This document shows positions 33,009-45,119 of a stretch of 64,000 nt of DNA, piece after piece. The notes below the pieces were generated by a model. The model was not told the origin of the DNA. It made no database searches and saw only the letters and a list, made by a program, of their open reading frames with translations. Source of the stretch: Sipunculus nudus (Eukaryota; Annelida; Sipuncula; Golfingiida; Sipunculidae); contig CM049321.1 in assembly GCA_026874595.1 (NCBI GenBank), positions 20,866,979-20,930,978 on the forward strand, read 5' to 3'. Numbering within the stretch: the first letter of the stretch is position 1; every line of letters starts with the position of its first letter. The translations under genes were made by a program, and so were the position numbers.

Positions 33009-34087
33009 TTATACCGATGAAGCGTCTGTATCTTGCTTGGCTCCAATTGCTCTTGTTCTCGGCCTTCCGTGAGTATCAGGAAAGACATGAAATTTATCCC
33101 TGGTCTTGGCTGTACTATCCAATGTAAAATCTGTAAAACTCAAATACCTTTTAAAGACGTATTTGGTGTCCAATACTTTGGTATACTTTATATCTGCGAG
33201 GCTGAAATTTCACGATATCTTCATTTTGAGGTTTTCCGGAAGGTTTCATTTTCGCTACTATACCAGAACCTATATAAACGTGTAGTATTTGCATTGGTTT
33301 AAATTAAGAATACATCCTACAATGCCTTATTCATTTCTGGTTCAGTCATACACTTATGACCTGTGCCATAGTTGATATATCTCATGTAATTACTGCGTGT
33401 ATTACAATAATTAGTGCTTGTATGCATGGGCCAGTTCTCTTACCATACAATACTTAGATTGCTGATTATCTTGTTTCCAGGGCTGTAATATTTAATATGT
33501 TTTTACGGATGCATCACCCCCTTATATTCACCTTTGTTGATGAGGCATTTTATTCCCGAGGGTTTCATATTCGGGATTATTTCACATTCGCGAATATCGC
33601 GAAGTAAAGTCCCACGTGAATAAAAAGGCAACCATAGTAAATTGAAGGGAATACCCTAAATGATGTGGCAAATCGACAAACCCAGAGTTGTGATTGTATC
33701 GTGATTGTTAACTCGCGACTGTTACCATTTCTGCATTGACTGATAAACATTGTATGGCTTGATAAAGATATCATCCTTGATGCATTGGTATTGTACAAAG
33801 GTATATATAAATACATCTTGTGATTTTGTTTCAAAGGGAGTATTATGCATTTTTTTTATGCTAGACCCCTTCAACGATATGCAGTATTAATATTTTGTAA
33901 ACGTATCGCGGTTCATGTATAGGATTGGTCGAGTCATCTTACTATCTTGTTTAAAATAAATTACATACAGTACCATGTCTAAGTATTCGGATCAAAATTG
34001 TTGCAAAATCTCACCTGACAGAAGCAATGAAGAATCATTTATCTTCACGTAGACTAATACCAGCCAAATTAAAATGTTTTCCTTCAT
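33009..34087 (-). CDS. Putative two-exon small secreted protein
   Basis: Exon 1 (34087-34015) reads MKENILIWLVLVYVKINDSS and LLLS, a signal-peptide-like sequence, with donor CAG|GTGAG in phase 1. Exon 2 begins at 33130 after TTTTACAG and joins in phase as D-FTLDSTAKTRDKFHVFPDTH. It then runs GRPRTRAIGAKQDTDASSV to a TAA at 33009-33011. The product would be about 64 residues, about 40 after cleavage, basic and cysteine-free. The paralogue at 45119-44006 keeps both exons, but there the frame runs much longer. This may therefore be a truncated derivative of a longer protein rather than a peptide gene. Confidence 0.45.
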
Positions 34088-35080
34088 ATTGTATCGATTC
34101 AGTATTCGTGTTTTATCAGTGGAGTGTTTTTATATACAATTAACGGCAGCCTGGTTTGTTGGCAATTTTGTATAATTTTTCCACGAAGAGAAACATGCAA
34201 ATATATGATTATTGTATATTAATTTACCTTGCTACCACATTAATCATGTTGTATAGTTAGTTCCTAAATATCCCCCTTGGTGGAGGGTGATTTAAAATTG
34301 TATGTTTTTTATATATATTTTTTATGACTGTACAATAAGCCTGAGGAGCGGCTTGTTTGGTTTGTTGTCTAGCTGGGTGGACGTGTTTCTGTATGGAGTG
34401 TTTTCCCGAGCTGTCCCAAAGTTTAACTAGTTAGATATAATTTATACAATAGGAACCCTGATGACGGATAAAAACACTTATCGATGAACACCTATTACAC
34501 AGATATAATATAAGACGAACTGCATCACATCCAATAAATATAGAGCGTAGGAAAGGTATAGATTAAGACGGAAATATCTTGAAACATCTTGGATAAGAAA
34601 ATGTCCGCTGGGCACCATCCTTTTAATATATATGATAACACGAGATTTTCGTCATAAATTAATATATAGAGTTTATATATGCAACTTCATGTATATTATA
34701 TATATTTTAAAACAGAACATTTACGGAAATACATTTAAATTATAAAAATGGGTTTCCTGCACTAGAAAGTAGGGCATCACACAGCTTGTTTGCCTGCCAA
34801 CCTGGCTATCTGATATAAGTCATTGCAGCTATGCACTAACCATGGTGTCTTTAATTTAAGGATGTATTATGAAATATCTGTTTGTCTCGAGCATAACAAG
34901 TGACATTCTCATAAAAAAACAATTTTACTCAAAAAAGTGTCCCAGAAAGGCTGAGAATTGTTATTATTTATTCCAAATTAGTTTCCCGTATTCAAGTACA
35001 TACATGTTTGATTTAATAACATTACTGTACCTCCACGCAATTACCATCAATGTTATTTATATGGGAGGTCAATATTACCG

Positions 35081-35306
35081 TTAGTCTCTATTCGGACTGT
35101 GTTTATGTATCTTGTTCGTCTTTCGAAGAACGGGTAGAGAACACGAGTCAGCATTTTTATAAATAGCAGGCATAAGGCAGGCGGTACACATGCTCATCAT
35201 CGTGGCTGCGACATCTGGCGACAGACTGAGGGACTCTAAGTGCCATAGTTCGCTGCCCTCTTCCGGTGTTGTTACATGGCTCTGTAGCTGGTCAGCGAAA
35301 CATATG
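35081..35306 (-). CDS. Putative tail exon of a unit receptor
   Basis: After the acceptor CTACATTGCAG there is an open stretch of about 74 codons, ICFADQLQSHVTTPEEGSEL, then WHLESLSLSPDVAATMMSMC, TACLMPAIYKNADSC and a basic end (LRKTNKIHKHSPNRD), closed by TAA at 35081-35083. The paralogue near 46240-46100 retains SLLQDVAFMSTFSACF and other positions, so the frame seems to have been under selection at some time. It lies 0.4 kb downstream of the membrane exon and before the next signal-peptide exon, as a cytoplasmic tail would. No domain known. Confidence 0.45.
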
Positions 35307-35712
35307 CTGCAATGTAGATAGCAACCAAGTTGGCAGACAGGTCATCGGGAGTATCCCTAAAATTGCAATTTTTTTTTCATTTAAATTATAAAACCCCTGA
35401 TATGTTCATTTGTTACCCGACAATATAATATTGTTAATATACATATTACTATTCTTCTTACTTTCCCGTACAATAGCTTTCGAATTCAATAATGGTTTCT
35501 CCTTTACATAAAGATATCTAAGGCAAATATATGATAATGATAGGTTGTGTTAGGAAATTTTATTGGAACATGAAGGTTTGGGTTATAATGAACACCAATA
35601 TTAGTAAACCCATATTGCATCATTGTGAGAAAAAATACTCCACTCTGTACGGGTAGTATCAGATAACAGCTGGAGGAATATTACATAGGTCCAGCTAGTG
35701 GAATCAAAACTG

Positions 35713-35943
35713 CTATATCCGGATTTCGGTTAATATAATTGAATAAAAGAATAAATGATCCATATACATTAATCTAGTAGAACACATCTTAAAAGCTATC
35801 CTTCTTCTCCTATCAGCTTCTGCCTCCAAACATATCAATGTCATAAACATAAGCCCGAAACCTAGTAAGATGGTGGCACCAAATAAGATCATGAACATAA
35901 GCAACCGGTGCCGGTTGTGGTCTCGTATTTTATTTTTTCTCTT
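35713..35943 (-). CDS. Transmembrane exon of a CTLD receptor gene (putative)
   Basis: Acceptor TATTTCAG is followed by the basic KRKNKIRDHNRHR, a hydrophobic segment of about 22 residues (LLMFMILFGATILLGFGLMF) and a charged EAEADRRRR. The frame is open to a stop at 35713. It sits downstream of the CTLD exons at 42.3-40.1 kb on the same strand, as expected for a receptor with an extracellular lectin region. The acceptor phase does not match the linker exon at 40123 directly, so either an exon between them is missing from my model or this belongs to another unit. Confidence 0.45.
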   Translation of the reverse strand, partial: KRKNKIRDHNRHRLLMFMILFGATILLGFGLMFMTLICLEAEADRRRRIAFKMCSTRLMYMDHLFFYSIILTEIRI

Positions 35944-36211
35944 CTGAAATATATAATTTAGGAACAATATTCATATTACATTAAACGCTGAAGCGATTGT
36001 CAAAATATATTTGCAGAGGTTTGACTGTGGTTCTGCATATTTTCAGGACATCGTTCACGCTAATGTATCTAGGAAAATTGTTAATAATATCCATTTGCAA
36101 CCCACGTGCACCTAATAGCATGCACTGTTGGTAGCGGCTCTCTGATGGATGTGTAAAACACAAAAGAAAAATTTAATGAGCTCACAACCTTTATTCACGG
36201 AGGGAGATACT

Positions 36212-36243
36212 TTAATAATAATTATATAATAATAATAATAATA

Positions 36244-36291
<48 letters not shown>
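36212..36291. repeat. TAA/TA microsatellite
   Basis: Compound AATAATAAT and TA array. Ile-Tyr-rich open frames across it are spurious. Confidence 0.95.
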
Positions 36292-36293
<2 letters not shown>

Positions 36294-36339
36294 ATTCCCA
36301 CTTGACTGAATTTATTGAGGTTAATAACATCTTACTTGC

Positions 36340-38600
36340 TTGGCTCGGCTTGTCTTAGGCGTCTTGTCTTGGATGTCTTGGCTGTGTTCAGGGCTATCAG
36401 TCTTGACTTGGGGCTTGTCTTGTCAGCAGCGGACCTAAAGTTGTCTGTCTATCCGTTGTGAGTGCATTAAGTCCTGAAAAGGACTGTTTGGGTTGGTCCT
36501 TAAAGTACCGTCGGGGGTAGTCCTAAGAAGGACTTCCTGGGGGTCTTAATTGTCTTATCCGTCTAGGCTGTCCCGGTGTTGGTCTTGGGTAACGTCCTTT
36601 TTTGCCCTCTCTCAACTCCTTTTGTGGAACTTGAGTGTGGCTGCAATGGACTTTCGGGTAGAGGTCTTGGCTGTTGTTCATGGACGTTGGTAGTTGTCAA
36701 CTGTGGGTCTGTGTCTGGGTCGATTAGTTGTCCTGGTAATCGGGGTCCCGCAAACACGCATAAATTTTATAAGTATCACATTGATATTTTAAAAATATAT
36801 TTAAGATCATTTATTTTTAATGAAATACTTGTTAGAAGTTTTCTTATATTGAATAATAACTGGATTTGGAGGGGGAGGCTAGTGGGGGCATCTGTTTCCA
36901 TCCTCTGTGTCTGCTGAGGGCCGCCTTCGGGTTCCTTGCCACTAGCAGTGTCGGGAGACTGAAATGTCTAAGAAAACTATAAAAATATCTTATATAGGAG
37001 TCGGATGACCTGTATTTTACAGCTATATCGCAAAAATACAAAAATAAAAAATGAAAACCCGGCAATTTTTTTAAAATGTAGGTGCAGAAAAAGATCTACT
37101 TTCTCTAATATGTGCGGGGGTTTCAGTACGTGGAGATTAGTAGTATGATTATTATTGAGGGAAGTCGTCGAGGAGAAGGTGATGTTATTGTCCTGTGTTT
37201 TTATTTGTTGGTCATTTTTGTATTTTATGTATTTAATATCCCTGATTTTTTTTCAAAAGAGGAACAACAGTTCCCATTGTGTGGGCCGTGCACTGAAGCC
37301 TTCCCATGTCTGATATATTGGGGCATACTGTGTGTATGATCGTCGGTCCCGTAATGTTTTTGGTTCGTTTGAACAGATACTTTTGGTGGCGGATCCTTTA
37401 CTCCTATCCAGGAACAATATGAACTAACCCTGAATCTGTGTGTGATTTTTTTTTAATTGTTAGTGTTCTGTTTTGTTTGTTCAGACATTCGAGATACATT
37501 GACATTGCTAGAGGTCAGGTTGATCACTTGTCTGGGATTCTCTAGGGCTGTGTGTTGCTTGTACGTGTGGCAGGGTATTGTGATGTTTTTGTTAATACCG
37601 AGATACAATAATGGCGGATCCAACTCCCCTAGCCAGGAAAGAACTCGCCTATATCTGGAGTGAAATTTTATATTAGAATGAGTTTTGTATTTTGGTTGTA
37701 TTAATGTTATTATTTTATTGTTTTGTTTTTATTATGTTGAATTGGTGTGGTTTTGGTTTTCTATTTATTTTTTTTAGAGTTTTCGCCCGTGAGTTTGCAT
37801 TATAAAGATATTATACTTTATAAAATGCCTATTATTTGTGTGTTCAGTGTGGTATTTTCTTTATATGTTGTCTATATTTATGTTTAATTTTTTTGAAAGT
37901 GGACGGTTTTGAAATTTGCCGCCCGTATCTGTTTTAGCTGCTCAATTAAAAACGACTTTTTTAATTAGGTGGCCAATTTATATAATTGTAGTTAGAATTT
38001 CTGCAGGATGAAGTGTGGTCTGGGGTATCAGATTTTGGTTCAAACAGGGAAAAACGATCCAATTTGTAACTTTACAGATCTCATTTTGGTTTTCCGGTCT
38101 GCTTTTGATAGTTTCCTATAGCTGAGCTGGAAAGATGGCCTGTATTTTTTATCTTATTATTAGGATATTTAGACATTTGTTTATAGTTTCCATTCCAAAA
38201 GCCAAATTTTCTCATTTTTCATTATTATTTAAGATATGATAATTTAAAGTTCGTTTTGTGTTCGCTTTTCCGGCCGTGTTCACAGACGGCGGCAGTGGTG
38301 CAGGTGCATTTTAACTGTCATGGTCTGCGAGTAGAAACGAGACGTTTTTAATTGATTTCAGAGTAGTTGAGTGGATTTTTTTTTGGTCTAATTATTTTGA
38401 CTATGTTTTGAATTTCGTCAGGTTGGTGCATTGTTGTAGAAAATTGCTTTTTCAGAGTTTTCAGAGATTTGTCAGTGCCAAGGCGTCAATGAGTTTCGGG
38501 AATATTTAGGAATTGGTATATAGAGGGAAAATCGATGATTTTAGAGTATTTGAGTAGTGTTTAATGTATTTACTGGTGTGGTTGGGGAGATATATGTTTA
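36340..38600 (-). other. Strand-asymmetric (GT-rich) insertion-like region
   Basis: The plus strand is strikingly rich in G and T over about 2.2 kb, unlike the flanks. A diverged repeat occurs within it: GGCGGATCC..ACTCC..TA.CCAGGAA at about 37390 and 37615. The minus strand of 36340-36760 is Pro/Thr/Lys/Arg-rich (TKGVERGQKRTLPKTNTGTA). The skew and repeats suggest an inserted element with an A/C-rich sense strand on minus, for example a retroelement 5' part. I recognise no catalytic domain, so I leave it unclassified. Confidence 0.4.
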
Positions 38601-38635
38601 AAGAAATAAACTATTTGCTGGTAGCGTATATATAT

Positions 38636-38636
<1 letters not shown>

Positions 38637-38689
<53 letters not shown>

Positions 38690-38690
38690 C
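38637..38690. repeat. (TA)n microsatellite
   Basis: About 25 TA units. Confidence 0.95.
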
Positions 38691-39103
38691 ATTATTTCAT
38701 CCATTATAAATACATTAGAGAATTTAGTCGACACATTTAACAATGACAAATCACAAAACTGCATCAAAAGAAGCTTTCAGCTTCATTTGTCATCTGAAAC
38801 ACATTCCACATTCAACATCTTGATAGTTACAGGCCTGCCAAAACAATTAAAAAAAAAGAAACACTCGTTTTTTAAAGATATACTGATAATGAATCTAATT
38901 AATCGTTATTACTCTTTTTTACACTTTTCTTTCAGTGAAAATGAAAAAAATATTTGGACCCTTCAAATTTTCTGTGTATGCAAATGTGAAACATGTGTCA
39001 CATGGTGGAAAATATCCTTATTTTCATGCAGGTGAATGTGCAATGTATGTCCCAATTTTTTTAAGCGATAGGTCTAAATTACCATGTATATGAATCCTTC
39101 CTT

Positions 39104-39164
<61 letters not shown>

Positions 39165-40122
39165 AACTATATAAATTCGTTTCTTCAATATTCCAGTTAA
39201 AACTATGTTAAAACTACTGTCTTACAACAACCTGTCAAACAGCTTTTTTATCGTCTCACACATACAACTACATAATAAAAATGCACGTGTCAGTCGGTCA
39301 GGAAGGTTATCGCGAGTTTGTTTGTCCTTCATTATGGGTTTACCACGGTCTTGAGCCAGAAAGCGAAACACGCCCTTAACTGTATGTAGCAACTCTGGTG
39401 TCTGAAAAATTCCCTGGAGATTCCCTGAAATCGTATTGTATGATTCTCAAACATTCATGCACCAAAGTACACCGGGGTTGGTACTATATATAGTGTGTAT
39501 CTGCCATTTTCATGTTACCCTTTGACAATCAAACGTGGATGTTCTAAATAAATGATGCACGAATTAGAAAGATAAACCAGTTGACACCAAAGCATGAGGG
39601 TGCGGATTAAAATGTGATCGACTAAACGATAAGTGTAATCGACTCAGATCCATCACAGAAGAAATAATGAAAGGTCAGTTCTAAATTAGCCATTCCGTAA
39701 ACTACAAATAAACACGTGGTAATATCAAACAAAATATACTAACTAGAACTGGCAAAGAAACAAGGCAAAGTTCAATCAGCAGTAGTATGCGTTTACCCAT
39801 ACATCTTGGAATCGTAAAATAATAGAAAAAAGTAGCATGCTATGTTAAGGTAGCATGCAATAAATAAGGAAAAATTAGATTTGTATTAATTGTAGACATC
39901 GTATAGGATAAAGCCCACCGATTTAATCAAAATCATAGGCCTTATTGAACTGGCTAACGATATAACATTTAGAAACATTACACAACAAATGACACGAGCA
40001 GTCCTATAAGTACTCATTCCAAAGGTTATCGGAAGTAACGAATACGGCTTATGGTCAAAAATTCTTTTTCAAATTCTAGAAACTAGGTAAATAACTCGAC
40101 ACGGTTCATGTTATGTACATAC
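38691..40122. other. Intronic or spacer sequence, no gene recognised
   Basis: Contains a further (TA)n array at about 39108-39160. Lies between the CTLD linker exon and the GT-rich insertion. I see no exon with matching phase here. Confidence 0.5.
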
Positions 40123-40191
40123 CACGTGTAGGTGGTAATTCTTTTCCTCCAACAGTTGTTCCTTGGCAATTATATTCTTCAAGATTACCTG

Positions 40192-40254
<63 letters not shown>

Positions 40255-42274
40255 TTTACCACCTACTACTTGAAAAACTACCACCATAAACTTGTAATTT
40301 TTCAGCATAACTTATTTGGTGAGTAAACAGAAAACTAGACGGTTATGACCGGATATTGTTAACGACACAGATAGCGACACAGGAGTATGCTTACATGCAA
40401 AACAAATAAAATCATATTTGCTATTACAGCCAACAGATTTCCATGAGAGATTATTTCCTTGCATGAAAGCAACAGCGCATTTTCCTTTCGACCATCCATC
40501 CCACTTGCTGAAGCTCGGTGTTATGCTGCCTGAAAATGTGTCACTCTTATAATATTTGGGATAGTAAATACGATAGATTTTCGATGATGGTCAAGATATA
40601 AAATATAAATAATCTTTGAATATTCTTATTCAAGTCACTTGATAATATTATAAGATATACAATAAATGTAATATGCCCGCCGTAACCGTTGATTATGGTA
40701 TATAGGCAACACTGTATTCTTTGCTTAAAATACTTTGAATCGGTTCATACAGTTTGTTTGATATCACACCAATGCCGCTTCCTCTTGTAAAATAGTAGAT
40801 TGATATTGCTATTAATTTGATGATGCAATAATTACTGAACAATATCTTTATCCAACACAATATAGGACTTCAGGGAGTATTCACCGAAAAAATTGGATAT
40901 CAGACTACTGAATACGACATTATCTTCTGTAAGGTTTACAAATTTTATTAAGAGACTTGGCGTGCTAATTGTACTAAATGAACCTTCCTACAATTAGTAC
41001 TTACACGTTAGCACAACAGCTTACCGTTGTTTGGGTGTTTAAAAACCCAGTAACCTCTCTTAAGCCCAACCCACACTTCTGAACAGTTCTGGGTTTTCAA
41101 TGCTTCTATCACTAAGGTTGCACTTGATACGGAGAGCGTCTTATTTCTGACCTTGCACAAGTTGTAAGCGCTGAACCAGTCAGTTGGAATACAGTTTATG
41201 GTTAAGCATGACCCAGGTGTAGAGGTCAGATTCTTTCTAGTATCGTTTATACATATTCAATTTTTACATCTTGCACATCCGCACATCAGTATGATCAGTA
41301 TGAGAGTTCTTTACTTAAAGTTGTTATTTATGTAGATTAAGGAGATAGTTTGGTGTAATTATTTTTGTTATTTGTATTAATTTGGTTATAACTTAACCTT
41401 TGTGTTCACATGCAAAACCTTTCAGTTGCACATAGCAGTCGGTTGCATAAACGGCGCCAGATCTCACAGAAGCGCAGACTTGACCACTTTGTTTTCTAAT
41501 CACAGTTTCGTCTGTAATTATTTAATCATAATGACCCAACAAATACTACAAAGCTGATAAAGTGACTTGTTTAGACTTAAATAAATATCGCTATCTAATA
41601 TTGCCTTTTAATATTCTCCTATTTCATTAGGTTTGTAATTCTGCTGACCCTTTGACTCTCTCAAAGTGAATTGTTTCCGACACTATCTAACGGTTTCGTC
41701 ATAACACATTACTTTTCCAAAGGTTTCATTAATCAAATGGTTCGTTTCGTTGACACGACAATGACAAGATCATCCTCGTAAGTGGCCTGAATAACTTCTT
41801 ACGCACTAAATTTGCAAGACTGACCACCCTAACCGAGAAATCCATACTAATTAATCGTTAACCTGTGAAATGCATTTAATAGGCTATTTTCCCAGTAAGT
41901 GGGCTTTAATATAAAAACAAATCATTAAAAGAAGTTTACTCACATAAATCAGTATCTGTAGTGTTAGCTAGTTTTGAACGAGTTCGCCTGTACAATTGTC
42001 TACACGTGATTATTAGTTATTTCCAAATTTACACATCTTACATATCTAAGATAAAAGAAATCGCTCACTTGATTCCCGCCCATCAATCCACTTCCAAGTG
42101 TCCATATTGATTAGTTCCAGGCCTAGCCATAGGGATGACAAATTGTATTGATGCATTGCCTCTATGATTACTTCTTCGTGTCATTTAGATGTATAGGTAA
42201 CACACGCCGTTTCTCCTGACATTCCATGCGAGCATGATGATAATCAGTTGTGTTTCCGTGAAACCATGCATCAC
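40123..42274 (-). CDS. C-type-lectin-like receptor, two CTLDs, first one frameshifted
   Basis: Exons (minus): CTLD-a N 42274-42069; CTLD-a C 41511-41398; CTLD-b N about 41236-41025; CTLD-b C 40529-40395; linker 40188-40123. CTLD-a: CQEKRRVLPIHL, EAMHQYNLSSLWLGLE, WKWIDGRES, then QVCASVRSG, ATDCYVQLKGFACEH. CTLD-b: CIPTDWFSAYNLCKVRNKTL, CSEVWVGLKRGYWVF, then KWDGWSKGKCAVAF, SWKSVGCNSKYDFICFA. The linker reads CNLEEYNCQGTTVGGKELPP. Spacing of Cys and Trp, WVGL/WLGL and ICF endings define the fold. The EPN/QPD and WND calcium-site motifs are absent, so calcium-dependent sugar binding is unlikely (inference). Relative to units 1 and 2, CTLD-a N lacks 4 bases at LND|(..)EE, giving TAA soon after. 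The 5' border of CTLD-b N is uncertain. It may be a recent pseudogene. Confidence 0.75.
40201..40251. repeat. (TA)n microsatellite within CTLD intron
   Basis: Lies in the short intron between the CTLD-b C exon and the linker exon. It directly precedes the acceptor (TATATATACAG), so repeat length could affect splicing. Confidence 0.9.
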
Positions 42275-43590
42275 CTGGACAAAACCATAAAGTATATGTA
42301 TAAATACCTGTTTATCCGACCCGTTTCAATGATAGTCACCTTATGTAGGAGCTGAAAGAAGCAATGTATAGCTGTATTATACCGTCACAAATCAGCTCTG
42401 TACAGAGGGGAAAGCATTTCAGTGACAATCACATATAAATGTGAAGCGGTATTCAAACAGGGTGCGTAACCCCGGAAAAAAAGAATAGTTTTAAGTAACA
42501 GTGGACATTTGGTAGTATGGCCCACTTTGGATGTTAGAAAACGTTATTTTGCATGATCCATCACCGGTTCAATAGTAACACGAGCCCTTCATTAACAATT
42601 AACATTTAAGTTAAAGGCTCCTCTCCCATCTGTTGGTAAAACACTTAACTCCAAACATCCTGTCGACATGAAAATGTCGTTTATTTTCCCTTGGAATGTT
42701 AAAACACGTGGGAATTTCAAGGTATACCGTAAAAAGACACTGTAAAATAAGAGAGTTTATATAACCAGAGCTGAGAATGATCAAAGCCGTACCTGTTTTG
42801 ATGCAGAGAGAATATCTCAGATCCTATCGTGAATTTCCATTTTGTCTTTGAGGTATGTCGAATTATACCTATGTCTCTCTGTTGCAATATATTTTGAAGA
42901 ATATTTTGCAATGTATATAAACAAAAGTTTCCCCGAGGACATTAAAATATGTGGAGGGGGATAATCGTTCTGTTGAAACAGGGAAGAAGCAAGAAAGTTC
43001 ACAAGTGTAAAGAGGCCGTCGAGTTGACTGTCAACTCCAAAATAGTTTAGGGCCAAAACAATGACCAAAATTGACAGTGAGGTGATAAATGGATGTATGG
43101 ACAAGTTTATAGACGAAGACAGAAAACAAAAGGGATATAGAAGGTGTTTAATGCAGAAGCCGCTAGACAACTTTTTTTATAATTAATTTTTTGTCGCTCC
43201 CGTGTGTTGATCTCCCTTGACAAGTGGATCGATCACAGCCTCACTATTCTAGTATTCTGACTTCAAGTCACAGCTATTTGTCACTTGCTTGCATGGATTA
43301 TTCCTGCTTGGTAATTTTTTTTGCTTACTGCCGGTGGTCGGAACTTAAATCTGTGTCTTTGTTTGAATGGGTTGACACCTTACAAAAATGACGTTTTACA
43401 CTTCTGTGCTTGGTATATCTGGGCGTTGTTGTTAGTCAGTCATGGTAATCACTGTGACTAAACCGATTTTTGTGACTGATAAAGATGAAACTTTGTTATA
43501 TGTACAGAATGAATGATGAACTGGTTTATCATGCCAAACATCCGTCTGTGTCATTGTTGATAACTGTGGAAACCAAGTTCCTGTCATGAC
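42275..43590. other. Upstream of the CTLD exons, no gene recognised
   Basis: A 117-codon minus-strand open stretch (42817-43170) contains a hydrophobic segment but has no splice consensus or paralogue that I could find. The next unit begins near 43590 (CTTTGGAAACCG.C.TCTGTGGTTTA), shared with 32310. Confidence 0.45.
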
Positions 43591-44005
43591 CAATAATATA
43601 TTCCCCAGAAAAGTATTCCCGGAATCTGTCTTTGGAAACCGTCATCTGTGGTTTAGGGATGGGAGGGCTAAAAGGCGGGAGAAAATGAGTTTTTACCTAG
43701 GGTAAGCCTTCTGCAGTCTTCTTGTGAAGACTGTGCCCAACAGTCCTGTTTGATTCACAAAAGAGTAGGCCTTAAGGGGTTTCTCGGTTTTACAACCCAG
43801 TAATATTGATGATATACACCCAGGACTCGCAGGAATAGTACAAGGAGACTTGGTGACGCCGCATTGTAATGAGTAAGCGCTTGTCACGTAGTCCAAAAAC
43901 TGAATAGAATTTGCAAATGTACATAGAAATCAGATACGCAAGCACATATATAAATGGAGGCGGCTACGTCAACAATAAAAAATGAAAAAAAAAAATAACA
44001 TGTTT

Positions 44006-45119
44006 CTAGGTCACAGCTGCGATGTAGAACACGAGCTGTTTTAATGTAAGCAGTTGCATTGACGTGAGGCTGTAGATGTCACAATGATGTCCGTTGAGGG
44101 TGTCATCCTGTGCCCCGCGGACTTTGTTAGTCGTCGTTGCTGAGGTGGTTATGTTCTTGGGTTCCACTGTTTTGGCTGTGAATTTTGGGTGCCGTGACCT
44201 GGCCTGCTTAGTATCTGTATTTCTAGTACTCATGGCACCCTCGGTGTGAACTTGCATGGTTACCGTTTCAGTTTCAACATTTTCTGGCACAGACGAATTT
44301 ATATGTCTGTGTGTGATGGCCTTCACATCTGTAACATCTGGCTTGGTTACTGCACTCCCCGCTGTGATAGCCCAATCGGGAACACTTCCCACAAAATTGA
44401 CCCCTCTGGTCTTAATGGATTGGTAGTTTGGTTCCAGCATTCTGGGCTGCTGTAGTAGTCTGGAGTAATTGAAGTAACCCAGCTGTAACGGTACTTTCAT
44501 TGCGACAGGGAGTCTGTGTCTTGCCTGGCTCTCATGACTCTTGTGTTCGGTACCATGAGTGTCAGGGACGACATAAAGTTTATCCCTTGTCTTGGCTGCT
44601 CAATTCAATGTAAAATCTGTGAAAGTCAACTTAAATAACTTTTAAAGACGTATTTGGTGTACGGATATATTGAAGTGAATACCCTCAATGACGTAAATGA
44701 CGTCTGGGGAACCGATAATTCCGATTGTATTGTAAACATTAACTTACGACTAAAATAATTTTGAGTGACGGATAAAAATTGTACGGCTTGATGAATGTTA
44801 TCACTTTGGCACTTGCCATTTTTCAGAGTAACATATGTGTGCATTTTGTGCTTTTGTTTTGGGGGTGTATTAGGCATTTTTTTGTAAATGCTGGACCCCC
44901 TCAACGAATGATGTAATAACATTTTATGAACTGGTTTAGATGGTCCGGTATTAGGATGGGCCGAGCTACCTTACTACCCTGTTTAAAGTACCATACATGC
45001 GACATCATATACGTTAAACTAAGTATTCGAATGAATATTATTACAGAATCTTACTTGACAGTAGCATTGAGGACCCAATTATTTTCACAAAGCTTAACAT
45101 CAGCCGAAAATATATGTTT
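44006..45119 (-). CDS. Signal-peptide exon plus long Thr/Ser/Lys-rich exon (unit 4)
   Basis: Exon 1 (about 45119-45047) reads MKGNIYFRLMLSFVKIIGSS and MLLS, with donor GTAAGA in phase 1, homologous to 34087-34015. The second exon starts after TTTCACAG at about 44625. It reads FTLN, one TGA, then AAKTRDKLYVVPDTHG. It stays open through YFNYSRLLQQPRM, SVPDWAITAGSAVTKPD, ENVETETVTM and TARTVEPKNITTS-like Thr-rich sequence to TGA at 44006. About 200 codons are interrupted by a single stop. The composition suggests an extracellular stalk or low-complexity region. The CTLD exons lie 1.7 kb downstream on the same strand, so it could be the 5' part of that receptor gene, but the terminal stop argues for a separate product. 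Confidence 0.4.

Noticed and set aside
37112-37339. A plus-strand open stretch with a membrane-like segment in the GT-rich block
   Set aside because: Hydrophobic Phe/Val/Leu content follows automatically from GT-rich sequence; no supporting feature.
42817-43170. A 117-codon minus-strand open stretch with a hydrophobic segment
   Set aside because: Simple composition and no homologous frame in other units; no splice sites in suitable phase.
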